Shown: positions 1 through 10,557 of the stretch, in pieces | Numbering within the stretch: the stretch's first letter is position 1 | How the letters are laid out: each line of letters opens with the position of its first letter | DNA from: Sordaria brevicollis | Lineage: Eukaryota; Ascomycota; Sordariomycetes; Sordariales; Sordariaceae | DNA length: 64,000 nt | Direction of reading: 5' to 3' | NCBI GenBank assembly: GCA_033439795.1 | Contig: JAUTDP010000010.1 | Location: forward strand, 2,790,001 to 2,854,000 | Translations under genes and position numbers: made by a program | The notes under the pieces: generated by a model | Seen by the model: the letters and a program-made list of their open reading frames with translations, nothing else | Told to the model about the DNA's origin: nothing | Database searches by the model: none

Positions 1-2226
1 CGCGCAAAGATCGATTGTTGGATGTTCTCGTGGTAGTAGAAGCAGATAGTCTTGAGGATTTTGATGGCCGCGCGGGCTGCCACGCTCGTCTCGAACCCGC
101 TTCCGCTCATTTCCCAGAAGAGAAGCTGGGTGTAGGAGATGTCGAAGGTGGTGTACACGGACTGCTGGAGCAGGTTCGAACCCTTGTATGCCTTGTTATC
201 ACCGCGCAACATTTCAGCCTTCTTATCCTTGAACGTCAACAGATACTCTTCGAGCGTGACCTCTTTCTGGACAGCCAGGTAGTGGCCAGCTTGGTCGAGA
301 GCAAGGGGTAGACAGCCCAGTTCCCTGACAATGGGGATCGCTCCTGTTCGGAGGGTTCTGTCGTTGTGATCTCCTTTGTCAGCAGCTCTGAGCAGGAGAG
401 TAACAGCATTGGCCTCGCTAAGCGTGTTGACCTCAGCAATGGCCTCGCTTCGGAGATCACGCTTTGCGTTCTTTTCTCTGCTGGTGTAGATAACGCGAGC
501 ATGGCCGCCCCTAGGGAGCCATTCGCTCCATTCTCGATCGGCCGCAATGTTGTCCAGGATGAGGAGCCAATCCTGGTTGTACGATTCCATCCATCGTGTG
601 ACTCGTAGTATCAGGCTCTCGTTTGCAGCACCTTCGGTCTCATCTTGACCGTTGGCGAGAGGTTCGGTGGTTTCGGGCCACAGCTCTCTTCCAATTCTGA
701 CGTAACCCTCTTTGAGCGTGGTAAGGCTGGTGGCGTCAACCCAGAACCGATGCGTGAACTTGTCCACATGGTCTTCGTAGAACTTGAGGGCAACCTGTGA
801 TTTACCCACACCACCCATTCCCCAAAGGAGAAACTCGCGTCTGCGAGGTCGTAGAGAATCGTCGCCTGTGTCGCCGAAAAAGTACTTGTGCATTTTGGCA
901 AGTGTCTGAACGCGGCCAGTGAAGAAGTTGCTGACCTGGCCACGCGGCTGAGATTTTGAGGCCTGTTGTACAATCACATCGCTTTTCTCCATTGCAGCTA
1001 TGAGCCGTCAGTGTCAGTGTCATTCGTGTTTTCAGCTGCATCGTGAAGATGGCACACTTACTGGTGGCTTGCTTGATAGTCAGATTTTCAGTTTTCTTCC
1101 TGGCGAGGATTTGGGCAATCTCTTCGATCCTTTCCTTCGCCGTGTCCATGTACTCCTCGGTCATTACTGCCAGGGGCTTCATCTTCTTGTAGTCGTGCAT
1201 GGGGATCGTCTCAGCCGCGCCCGGAACGCTGAAGCGGAAATACGTGTTTTTGAAATGCTTGAACCGTTCCTCGAGCAGGATGTGGACAGCCTCCGAGCTC
1301 GTGACGATGTCTTTCAAATTAGCGACTGCGTTATAGATGAACATCAAGCCATGTGCGAACTTGAGTGTCTTGACTCTTGTGCCTGTTCCCAGACTCAGAA
1401 GACACCCAAGCTTCAAGGACTTATCAAAGAGAAGCCCCGCCTCGTTCAGCACCTCATCGGCTGGGTTATTGACACCCATGGCTGCGTCGATGAAGACTTC
1501 GTCGAATTGCATCTCTCCTCCGCCTTTGATGACCATGGGCTCGAAATATCCTGGTGCTGCCGTGGTCGCCCTAGCCGCCTCCCAGGTTTCAACACCTCTG
1601 TCCCAGTCTTCATCAGACGAGTAGGTACGGAACCGTCGTGGCACACCCTGCTCGACGTTAGGCATGGCGCATACGAAGGCCTTGCCAAGTGGTCGTTCGA
1701 CAGGATCTCTCAGATGCGGGCCCGTCCCATATTCCTTCGCGACTGCCTGGACTGCCTCTACAAGAGGCTCTGTATGAAACTTGGTTGAGATGGCAATACC
1801 AAAATGTCTCCTGTTCGATTTGCGAAATATGTTTTTGGCGAAGATGTCGTACTGGGCCAGTGCCTCGGTTGTAGACATTCGGAATCTACCAAGCAAGATG
1901 GCCACGAGCCTAACAGCAGAAGTGTTAGCTTGAGTAAGGAGGACTGGAAACCTACATTTTCGCTGTTCTTGTCTTGGACTTACCCTCCCGTACTGACGCC
2001 TCCCATAATGTGAAAGTAGTCACATGGTTTCGGAAGTTCAGATAACCCTTCGATCTCTTGGACTCTCCTCATAATTTTGTCCAGAATAATCAGCTCCGAA
2101 ACACCCCGGATGCCACCTCCATCTGTGTACGTAGCGCAGATTGTTAGTTATGACATGGGCCTGGTTCGTGATAGTGGACTTACCGAGGGATAGCAGGTTG
2201 ATTGGATCGTTTTCTCCTGGTGGCAT
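1..2226 (-). CDS. Patatin-NB-ARC NLR protein (PLP-1-like), 3' end cut by window edge
   Basis: Predicted NLR-type receptor with an N-terminal patatin phospholipase effector. Exons by splice signals and frame: 2226-2184, 2122-1984, 1909-1062, 997 to the edge (about 675 codons visible). Patatin signatures are DGGGIRG (from residue 15), the serine hydrolase motif GVSTG (Ser near 58) and an IDAAMG block carrying the dyad Asp. The NB-ARC part has a P-loop GMGGVGKSQ (about 403-411), a Walker B-like WLLILDN and a GLPL-type GCLPLALDQAG. The frame is still open at base 1, so a C-terminal repeat domain probably lies outside. The first three exons match the divergent neighbour at 4169 in length and phase (43/139/848 against 46/139/857 nt), showing duplication. 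Unlike the neighbour, no intron interrupts the NB-ARC region after the P-loop. Known for the family: fungal patatin NLRs such as N. crassa PLP-1 act in heterokaryon-type cell death. The role here is inferred. Confidence 0.88.
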
Positions 2227-3534
2227 CTTGTCTGATGTCTCTCTCGCACAGCTGAAGCTGTTTAATGACCAGTCCTATACTTAAAGGACCCCGCGCGTAC
2301 GTCTTATTGCGAGGAGACTTCTTACAAAAAGACCATTAACCAAACAAAGGCGACTGTATAAAAATTTAGCTTCACCCCGGAGAAAGAGAGAGAAAAAAAA
2401 GTCGTTTAGCACACCATACGTTGACAAGCCCATTAAACCGGTCAACGAAAGGAGAGGCTCACCTACATATCTCTTTTCCCCTCCTCAAAAGTAAAAGCAA
2501 AAGCACTGTGGTACTGTAGGCCCAAGGTAGCAACCCGACCCGACCCTTCGGAACCGCCCCATAGCCCAATTCGTTCCTGGTCAACCCGTGAAAACTGTAC
2601 TGTTGCCTTTTTCCCTCTCAAAGGTCATTTCAACCCCTGCTGGTCTCCTCCTCTCGAGTCAACTTTCTCGAGTCTTCAGAGCCGTACCATGAAGCCCCTG
2701 CTGGGTTAACTGTGAGGAAGATTCGGGGTCTTCCCCGTTTCCCTACTACCATATAACCCGTTCCCCTAAGGCACATAATGCGTAAATTCTCACAGGTAAC
2801 CATTAAGGTCGTTGCATCATCGAACACTAATAGAAGTCCCGGGCACAAAATAGAGGTGGTCTTGTACACAGGCTGTGTTATATAAATACCACTCCAACAA
2901 CAAGGCATGAAAACCAGATTCCTTCGAAGAAACACTTCTCACAAAGCATCTCATCCTCAACCGACAATGTCAAATTGATTAAAGGAGAGGCGACCACCGG
3001 GACCTACGGCTATTCACTACTTTCGTACCTACCTACTTACATAGGGTAGGTATAATACACAGCCAGACAGTGTCAGTGTCAGTGTCAGTGATCCCGCACT
3101 TCACTCCGTACGCGCTTCCATTCTTTGTTTAGTTTTCACACTGAGCCAGAAGCGTTGACGCCGCCACTACACTACATAACAGCATGGGGCCTCCGTCGCG
3201 GGCCTACCTAAAACTCACCAACCTGGAAATGTAACGCTAGACTCTTCCTATCCCTACAGTACGTAGACTAGTGTCACCCACCCGAAGCCCCCCGGCCGTT
3301 ACCCGCTATCTAATGCGGGCCGCGCCACGAATAGGCGCACTGGAACATCCGTCCTCCACTGCTGTAAGTATGGTAAACGCTGGGGTGGGGGGGGTGGATT
3401 GGGCCATTTTGCTTGGGGAGCGAGTGCTTGAGATGGTTAGTTGCATGGATACCTCTCTAGGCACGGCGTGTAACTATGTACGGCGGCGGTTGCGGTTTGT
3501 GCGAGGGACTTTTGTTTTTAGGTTTCTTTCTCTG

Positions 3535-3558
3535 CTCTCTCTCTCTCTCTCTCTCTCT
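3535..3558. repeat. (CT)n microsatellite
   Basis: Uninterrupted CT repeat of about 12 units in the spacer between the divergent NLR genes. Confidence 0.9.
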
Positions 3559-3796
3559 ATGCGCGAGTCCCGTCTGGGATTGCGGACTGTGATGAAAACT
3601 TCCCCCCTGCAACGTACATACTGCATGGTGAGGGGGGGAAGGGGGGGAGGGGGAAATTGATCGCCTTATTTTTCGGGTAGGTTGTGTTCTTGGACCAACC
3701 AAATATTTCTGTTTTTTTTTCCATGAAACGGGGAATACAAGATGTATAGTCTATGGGACTGGATGGGATGCAGGCACGGGTTATGGGTTACGGACC

Positions 3797-3832
3797 GGGG
3801 AGGGGAGGGGAGAGGGGAGGGGAGGGGAGGGG
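3797..3832. repeat. GGGGA-type polypurine tract
   Basis: Repeats of GGGGA/GGGGAG give a G-rich purine strand about 340 bp upstream of the right-hand NLR. Such tracts can form triplex or quadruplex structures; any regulatory role is inference. Confidence 0.8.
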
Positions 3833-4094
3833 ATTTAGATTGGGGCTGAATGGGAGGGTGAGGGGGGTAAAAAGGGCGGGTAACTAAGAAGGTATATATA
3901 TGATGGAGCGTTGCGCGCCTCTTGTCGCCTTCTCTGAACTTCCTTCTTGAGGTGATGAGTGTCTTGTCTCTCTCTTTTGTGATGGAGTGAGTTTGTCTAT
4001 AAGATACATATCTTGAGCGTTGTTTTTGTGTGTTTTATCCCCTTTTTGAAGGGGGTTTTGCTTCGCTTTTCTTTTCGGATATACGCCTAAGCCT

Positions 4095-4126
4095 CTTGTT
4101 CTTGTTCTTGTTCTTGTTCTTGTTCT
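4095..4126. repeat. (CTTGTT)n hexanucleotide repeat
   Basis: About five hexamer units just upstream of the ATG at 4169, in the probable 5' UTR of the right-hand NLR. Confidence 0.85.
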
Positions 4127-4168
4127 TCTTTGTTTGTTCCAGTTGTGAAGAGAAGGGGAGTAAACAGG

Positions 4169-7100
4169 ATGGCTCCTCGGACTATCAATGGGCCGGTTAA
4201 CCTATTGTCTCTTGGTGAGTTTTTGTCTTCCTTGGCTGTCTTGTCGTTTTATTGAGACCTTGAAACATTGACTCACGGTGCTATTACAGATGGTGGAGGC
4301 GTTAGGGGTGTGTCTGAAGTGGTGATGCTTCATAAGATCATGAAGAGAGTACAAGAGATTGAAGGGCTTAGGGAGTTACCAAAACCATGCGACTATTTCC
4401 ATATCATTGGGGGTACTAGTACTGGAGGGTAAGTCTTTTACGATAACTTCGTCCAAAGAGATGGGGACTAACATACTTATAGACTGGTAGCAATCATGCT
4501 CGGGAAACTACGCATGAACACCGAAGAAGCCCTCGCAAAGTACCACGAACTTGGCAAAGTCATCTTTCGCGCGAGAAACAAGAACGTTGCGATTACCAGG
4601 TTTGGAGCCAAGGCCCTCGAGGAGGCCGTCAAAGCCATCGTTCAAGAATCCGGGCACTCCGAAAAGATGTACGACCGTAGGAACGACGAACCGGGGACGA
4701 CAGGCAAGACCTTCGTCTGCGGCGTTCGCTCAAAGAACATAGGACCTCCCCAGCGGTTCCGCTCGTACGCTTCCAAGCACGACAAGAAGTACCGAGACTG
4801 CAAGATCTGGCAAGCAGCCCGCGCCACCTCGGCGGCGCCTACCTACTTTGGTCCGATCAAGCTCACCCATGACGGCGTGGAAGAGGAGTTTATCGACGCC
4901 GCTGTCGGGTTCAACAACCCGATATCCGAAGTCCTCAACGAGGCTGGTCTTGAATTGGACCCCAACCTCGAGGTCGGTTGTATCCTCAGTCTCGGATGCG
5001 GGACGAGGCCAAGAAGTCTCAAAGCGGCCAATGCGATCCCCGGATCGGGTATCATACTTTTGGTCAGGGCAGGAGTGTTGATGAAGCAAATGCTTACGGA
5101 CCCGGAGAAGGACCACTACTTGATTGAGACGCGCATGTCGGAGTTTGATGATACATATTTCCGGCTGAGCGTGCCGAACGGCGCGGTGGTGGTGGGATTG
5201 GCGGATTATAAGAAAATGCAGCTGCTTCAGCAAATGACGGAGGAGTATCTGGATACTGATGAGGTCAGCCAGAAGGTTGAGAAAGTGGCCAGGATTTTGG
5301 CGGAGAGGAAGAGCCAGCGTGCCACCGTTGGTACTGTTTGTAAGTGGCCCATCCCCCCCGCTCCCCCCCTATGATCAGGCTATGGACGACTGACACATTG
5401 GTTAGGCATTCTTGAAAGGGGAGAGGTTCAGAGGACCGGCCGAAAGGCTCGTCCTATGGGGATGCCGAGTACCTTCTTCACTGGCAGGACTCATATTCTG
5501 CAGAAGATGGAGAGAGTGTTCTTCACGGATGAAGCAAGGCGCAGCCGGCGGTTTGACAGACGAGAATATCTGCTCTGGGGTATGGGCGGTATTGGAAAGA
5601 CGCAGATTGCCCTGAGGTTTGCTCAAAAACACGAGGATAGGTAAGCTTCCCGTCGTTCTTGGCTTTAAAATCTCACTTTGGACTGACGACATGGGGGCAG
5701 ATTCGATCACATATTCTGGGTTGATGCTACCGACCGAGCCACGGCAGAGCAAAGCTACCACGGTATTGCCATGGCGCTGGGCATCCAGCAAAAAACCAGC
5801 GAGGAATCTCAAGCCCGGGTCCTTGAATGGATGGGAGCCTCTGACAGAAATATCCTTCTCCTCTTCGACAACTACGCACACAACGGCTACGGCGAGGACA
5901 ACAACATTGTCCCAACCAGGGGCAACATCATCTATTCCAGCAGATCCGACTCCTTGAGACTTCGTCTCGGACAAGATGCAGTGTCCGAGGTTTTGCCCAT
6001 GGAAGAGGCAGATGCTATCACACTCCTGCTCAGGAGGCTGTATGTGCCGCCCGAGAACCCGCAAGAACGAGAGATCTGTATCCCTGCCGTGAAGGATCTC
6101 GGATATATGCCCCTGGCCATCGAACAAGCCGGCGCCTTGATGTTCGAGGGCAATCTCTCCATATATGACTTCATGAAAGACTTCCAAGAAAAGAAAGACC
6201 TCTTCCTCAGAAACCCAGAGTACAAGCAGGAAGGCGATCCGGCTGTCTACGTCACATTCGACATGTCCTTCGACTACCTCCGCACTCAGTCACGGAAGGA
6301 GCAGACCATCGGCGCAAACGCGGAAGATTACCAAAACGCCATCAAGATCCTCAGCATGGTCGGGTTCTACCACAACGAAGGCATAACGGAGGAGATGGTC
6401 ATGCGAGCGGCCGAGTGGCGAGCCCGGAAGGGGGGCGGGCTGCTGAAGCTTGGTGGGAAAGGGAAATACAACATCGATAAGCTGATCGAACATGACGAGT
6501 GCGGGAATTGGGATCCTACTTGGTTCCGCCGCGCTGCCAATATTCTCCGGCAGCTGTCTCTCGTCAGATTGGATCAAGACAGGTCCATGTCCATGCATGT
6601 GCTGGTGCACTCTTGGGCCAGAGAAAGGTTGAGCGAGAGCGAGAGGGCCGCCTACGGTCTCTCTGCTCGCTCGATACTCTTTGAGTCGATCCCCGAGGGT
6701 ATCAGTCCCGAAGAAACCAACTTCAGGTGCAGATTACTCCCTCATGGTCTCGCTATAACGTCCTTGGTCGAGCAGAGATGGAGCGATCCCGTCCTCGAAA
6801 GCTCTTACGACGAGCGGTGGGCCAAAGTGAACGAAGACACGGGTCGTTACGCAGAAGTTGAGCGGTGTCTGAAGTCCGCTTTGTGGGGATACAAGGTGAA
6901 CTTCACGCTAGATAACCAGAGATGTATCGACGTGATGATAAGGCTGGCCGAGCTTTACAACCAGGTGGATACCCGACGGTGGGTGGAATCAGAGGCGCTT
7001 CTCACCGAGTGTCTTGCTCGGCAAGAGTTCCTGACCTTCAGGAAGCTCAAGGTCCGGCAGGAACCACGGGGGCGGAACGGCAAGATGGTAACGGTCGAGG

Positions 7101-8233
7101 AGAAGTGGGAAAAGAAAGGCCTGAGGGAAGTTGGAGCACAGTGTTCCCAGTTCATCATCGCCAAACGGCAGCTGGCCGACTTCTACCGGCGCTGCGGCAT
7201 GTGGGACCTACGGCGGTACTTGCTCGAGGAAATCAAGGAGGATATCCTGGAATCAGGGTTAGACTCGGATCTCGCGTACCTTCAGCCCCCGGATGCAGAT
7301 ATTATCGAAGCGAAGAACAAGGCCACCATGCTGGCTAATAAACTCACAGCGCAGGAGATAAGGAAACTCGACCAGGAGAACGACGAAGCCAGAGCAGCAG
7401 ATGCAGAGAAATACCGCCCTGCTGACGAGGAGGAGATCGACACCATGGTCCGGAGCAAGTGGCGTAAAGAAATCGTCAATGCCCATGACAATGACATCCC
7501 TGCTGAAGAAAAGTACCGGCTTCTCATGGACCACTACCAAGAAACCCTCGACATCTACGGACCAAACAGCAAGCCGACTCTCGCTGCCTTGGTAGAAGGC
7601 CTCGCCGTGTTCGCCCTACGTGAAGAACGCGGCGGCTGCGCCCTCATCGTCCTCCGCGAAGCCATCCGCCGCAGCGCCGAGCGCTTCTCCGACACGCACC
7701 CCGACACTGTCATTTTCGTCAGCCAGCTAGTCGACGGTCTCAACGCTATCGGCCGCTCCAAGGAAGCCTTGAAGCTCTCCTGCGTGGTGCAGAACCTCTT
7801 CCACGAGCAACTCGGCGAAAAGCACGAGTACACCTTCCGCGCGGCACAAGTGGTCGAATACAATACGGCCTTCTGCAAGAATTTCCTTCAGGTCGAGCGA
7901 GATAAAGCATCTCTATTAGCACGTGGTGACATCAGAGGGCACGACGAACTCGCGCTGAAGGTTCTTGAGGCGACGGTATCCGACCAGTGTCCGGTAACTT
8001 GCACGGCCGCGAGCCATGCGGAGCTGTACAGGACTCTGAAGCAGACGCCGCGGGACCCGTATGCGGATACGGCGACAGAGGACGGGTACATGACGAGGTG
8101 GCAGAAGGGACGGAACAGAAGCTCCAGAGAGACGGAGGAGTTGGTGGTGGGACTGTGGGATGCGACGAAGAGGGAGAGGTTAGTGCAGCCGCCTGGGAGA
8201 GAGATGTTGACGCAGATGGTGCAGGTTGCTTGA
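4169..8233 (+). CDS. Patatin-NB-ARC-TPR NLR protein (PLP-1-like), complete
   Basis: Complete 1269-aa predicted NLR. Exons: 4169-4214, 4290-4428, 4483-5339, 5406-5640, 5701-8233; all junctions keep frame. The patatin effector (about 16-300) has DGGGVRG at 16-22, GTSTG at 57-61 (Ser59) and IDAAVG with Asp200, so the Ser/Asp dyad looks intact. A fungal-NLR lead-in (STFFTGRTHIL) precedes the P-loop GMGGIGKT (406-413). A Walker B-like ILLLFDN and a GLPL-like LGYMPLAIEQAG follow. The C-terminal third carries degenerate TPR/kinesin-light-chain-like repeats with marks such as YGPNSKPTL, FSDTHPDTV and LGEKHEYTF. It lies head to head with a paralogue at 1-2226. Family knowledge: patatin NLRs such as N. 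crassa PLP-1 and the Cryphonectria vic2 protein mediate allorecognition cell death. The intron at 5641-5700 is absent from the paralogue. The substrate and ligand are not readable from sequence. Confidence 0.93.
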
Positions 8234-9747
8234 TGAGTTCCCACCCCTTTTTTGAGAGTGGTTTAGCTTTTGTTTACTGTTTCCTGCCCTTTTCTTTCTT
8301 GGATATTCTTCTGATTAGGTTCTTTCCTTGGGATAGGTATAATTGTAGGAATCTGCAATGTTTCTTCATCATTGCGGTCATAATCGCGAAGTGGCGCAAG
8401 GGATACTGCCCGGGTATTTCTGGGCCAGAGAAAGTCCAGTAACACAGAGATGGCCAACCGGTGCTTTTATAACCTTGGTGGTGATGAACTTCGAACAACT
8501 TGAAGGCCAGTTTCGCTCCTTCATGAGTTGAAATCGGCTGCTGAAGATGTAAAGGCAATTCTCGCACAGCAGGCGCCGACAAGAAGAGGAATGCCACAAA
8601 TGGTGTCGATCAACGATGCAATGGAACCTCTTGTTCGACATTGCCCCTCTCACAAGAAAAAAGAAGAGCCCAAAATAAGAAACAAGGACGGGAAGGCGCC
8701 GAAGCTAGATGATTGCGGAGGTGGAGCTTCGTGATTCTGGATTGTCAGGTGCGGTGGTTTGACTGGTGAAAAGAGAAGCGGGAGGGAAAACTCCCGTCGA
8801 GATGCAGGTTGGCGCTTCTGTCGGAGCCGACTTGGGTGATGCAGCGGGAACAGTGCGGGAAGCACAGTGGGGTTTGGGGGGCCGAGGGTTACTAATTGTT
8901 AGTGCGTGGGTCGGGCCGTCGGCGGTTACGGCTCTTGTAAGTGGAAGGGACGGGACAACATGGCATGAAGAGAGTTTGAAGCGACCTGAAAGGGAGCACA
9001 AAACACATGGAAGTTGCGTTGAAAAGGTAAAGGTCAAGTTCTCCCATATTGAGGAAAAGGAGATGGCAATTGGATACCTCTAGTGTCGAAGACGCTTTGG
9101 GAAGCATGCAATTGCCGAGTGATTAAGAGCTTCCGTGACCGGTACTACAATTTATAGTTGGGAAGGTGCACTATGGCTTTGGGAAAGAGCATATGCCTGG
9201 CAACTCCTCGCTCAGCATGACACTCCGGAGGAATTCATCACCGAATAGAGGGAAAGAACCCACGAAGACGGGAAGGAAGAGATTCGCTCTATTCAATGGA
9301 TGAGGGAAGCCGGGAATAGTTGGAAGCCAGGTCTCCGACGAAGCCCGATAAGAAGGAGGGTGGGGAGCGTATCTTCGTGTACATAAGACTGCTCGTCCCA
9401 GGCCTCTGGAGGTTCTGAATTTCCTCCTCATCTTCATTTTCTTCTACCCATCAATACATTCGTTACAAGCTTTCCCAGACATCCTGCCATTTTGTCTTTA
9501 TGTTTCCAAAGCCTGGGACGATCCGGGATAAATCCCCTCAAGAACATCAGAGGTACCCAGAATGACACCAGCTCATATCTCAATGACATGACCCGATCCG
9601 ATGACCCTTTTCAACTCTCCAAAGGAGGCTCCCTTCTCCCAATCTCACGGCGTCCGTCAAACCATCTCTCTTTCATCGTCCGCCACGCCTCAAGGCCTCC
9701 CAGCACCACGCCTCAACATGTCTCCTCCAACAGAATGATGCCGGTGA
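8234..9747. other. Spacer without a convincing gene
   Basis: Downstream of the complete NLR. A 68-codon plus-strand frame from 8528 (start LKSAAEDVKAIL in part) reads like old coding sequence, but it has no splice-supported extension or known motif. No RNA gene or transposon is recognised. Confidence 0.4.
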
Positions 9748-10275
9748 CAACACCACCGCAATGAGACTGTCCATGCAACTCCTCCAAGAGATCCGCTCGA
9801 CGTCCTCGAAGAGGTGTTAACCCACATGCTTTCCCGAAAGCATCTGTCTTGCAGCCTCCGGGCCGCAGAGATTGGATACAACAAGACCATGGAGTTACTC
9901 CATGAGAACCCAGACAACGGACGCGACCATGCCATCGCTACTTGCCAATGGCTCCAACACCTCTTCGAGGTACAGACACTGCTCGGAGAAGTGCACATCG
10001 CCGAAGAGGTGATGGAGGAAATCGCCAGGCGCTTCACCACCGAGCCACTAGGTTTGACTTTCGACCAACTTGGGGAGGTACACATCGCCCAAGAGGTGAT
10101 GGAGGAAGTCGTTCAGCGCCATACAGCGCTACTTGGTCCGGATAGCAGGATCACCGAGATGACCACAGAGACATTAGAGGTAGCGAGAGAGAACGTGAAA
10201 AAGCGCGAGGACGGGTTGCAGAAGGCGAAAGAAGTCGCTGCAGAGTATGAGCAGTGGATCCGCAAGTGGGAGTGA
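9748..10275 (+). pseudogene. Short TPR-like relic or orphan small protein
   Basis: A plus-strand frame is open from 9748 to a TGA at 10275 with no good ATG until 9826, so it begins without a clear start. The protein contains two near-identical units reading LGEVHIAEEVMEE and LGEVHIAQEVMEE, about 35 residues apart. The second leads into a stretch like NLR-type TPR repeats (ALLGPDSRITEM), then a charged coiled-coil tail. I take it as the decayed end of a third NLR-like gene or a young duplication product. It could instead be a small expressed protein of about 150 aa. It lies 1.5 kb downstream of the complete NLR on the same strand. Confidence 0.4.
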
Positions 10276-10557
10276 AATGAGAGCCACAAGCCTTGAGGAC
10301 GTCACGGCGAGAGAGGAACAAATACCAGATCGGAATGGCCTCTTGTCGGTGGGAAAAAAGCTTCTGACAAAGTTCTGAAAGGCTGATGCTATTCCCCTAC
10401 TGCCTCTCAAGCCATAGCCAGCCCAGACTATCGGTCTTCCTGTATATACGGAAGAAGCCAAAAAATGCCGTGGCAGGATATGAGCAGTGGATTGCAAGTG
10501 GGGAGCAAATAAGAGCTACAAGCCTTGAGGACGTCACGGTGAGAGAGGAACAATACA
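10245..10557 (+). repeat. Imperfect direct repeat, two diverged 80-bp copies
   Basis: Copy A (10245-10324) and copy B (10480-10557) share the order TATGAGCAGTGGAT ... CAAGCCTTGAGGACGTCACGG ... GAGAGAGGAACAA. Most differences are transitions, including CCACAAG to CTACAAG (CpA to TpA), as RIP would leave. In copy A the shared reading frame meets a stop. In copy B the equivalent frame runs on to 10634 (YEQWIASGEQIRATSLEDV). Confidence 0.75.

Larger units (their letters stand above)
2227..4168. promoter_or_regulatory. Divergent spacer between two NLR genes
   Basis: This 1.9 kb spacer holds no convincing gene; the short open frames in it have no recognisable motifs. It must contain the 5' UTRs and promoters of both NLRs. 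Visible elements are a CT dinucleotide run at 3535-3558, a strand-asymmetric GGGGA-type polypurine tract around 3797-3832, a TATATATAT stretch near 3892 (about 275 bp before the right-hand ATG) and a CTTGTT repeat at about 4095-4126 in the likely 5' UTR. Shared regulation of the pair is inference. Confidence 0.5.
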
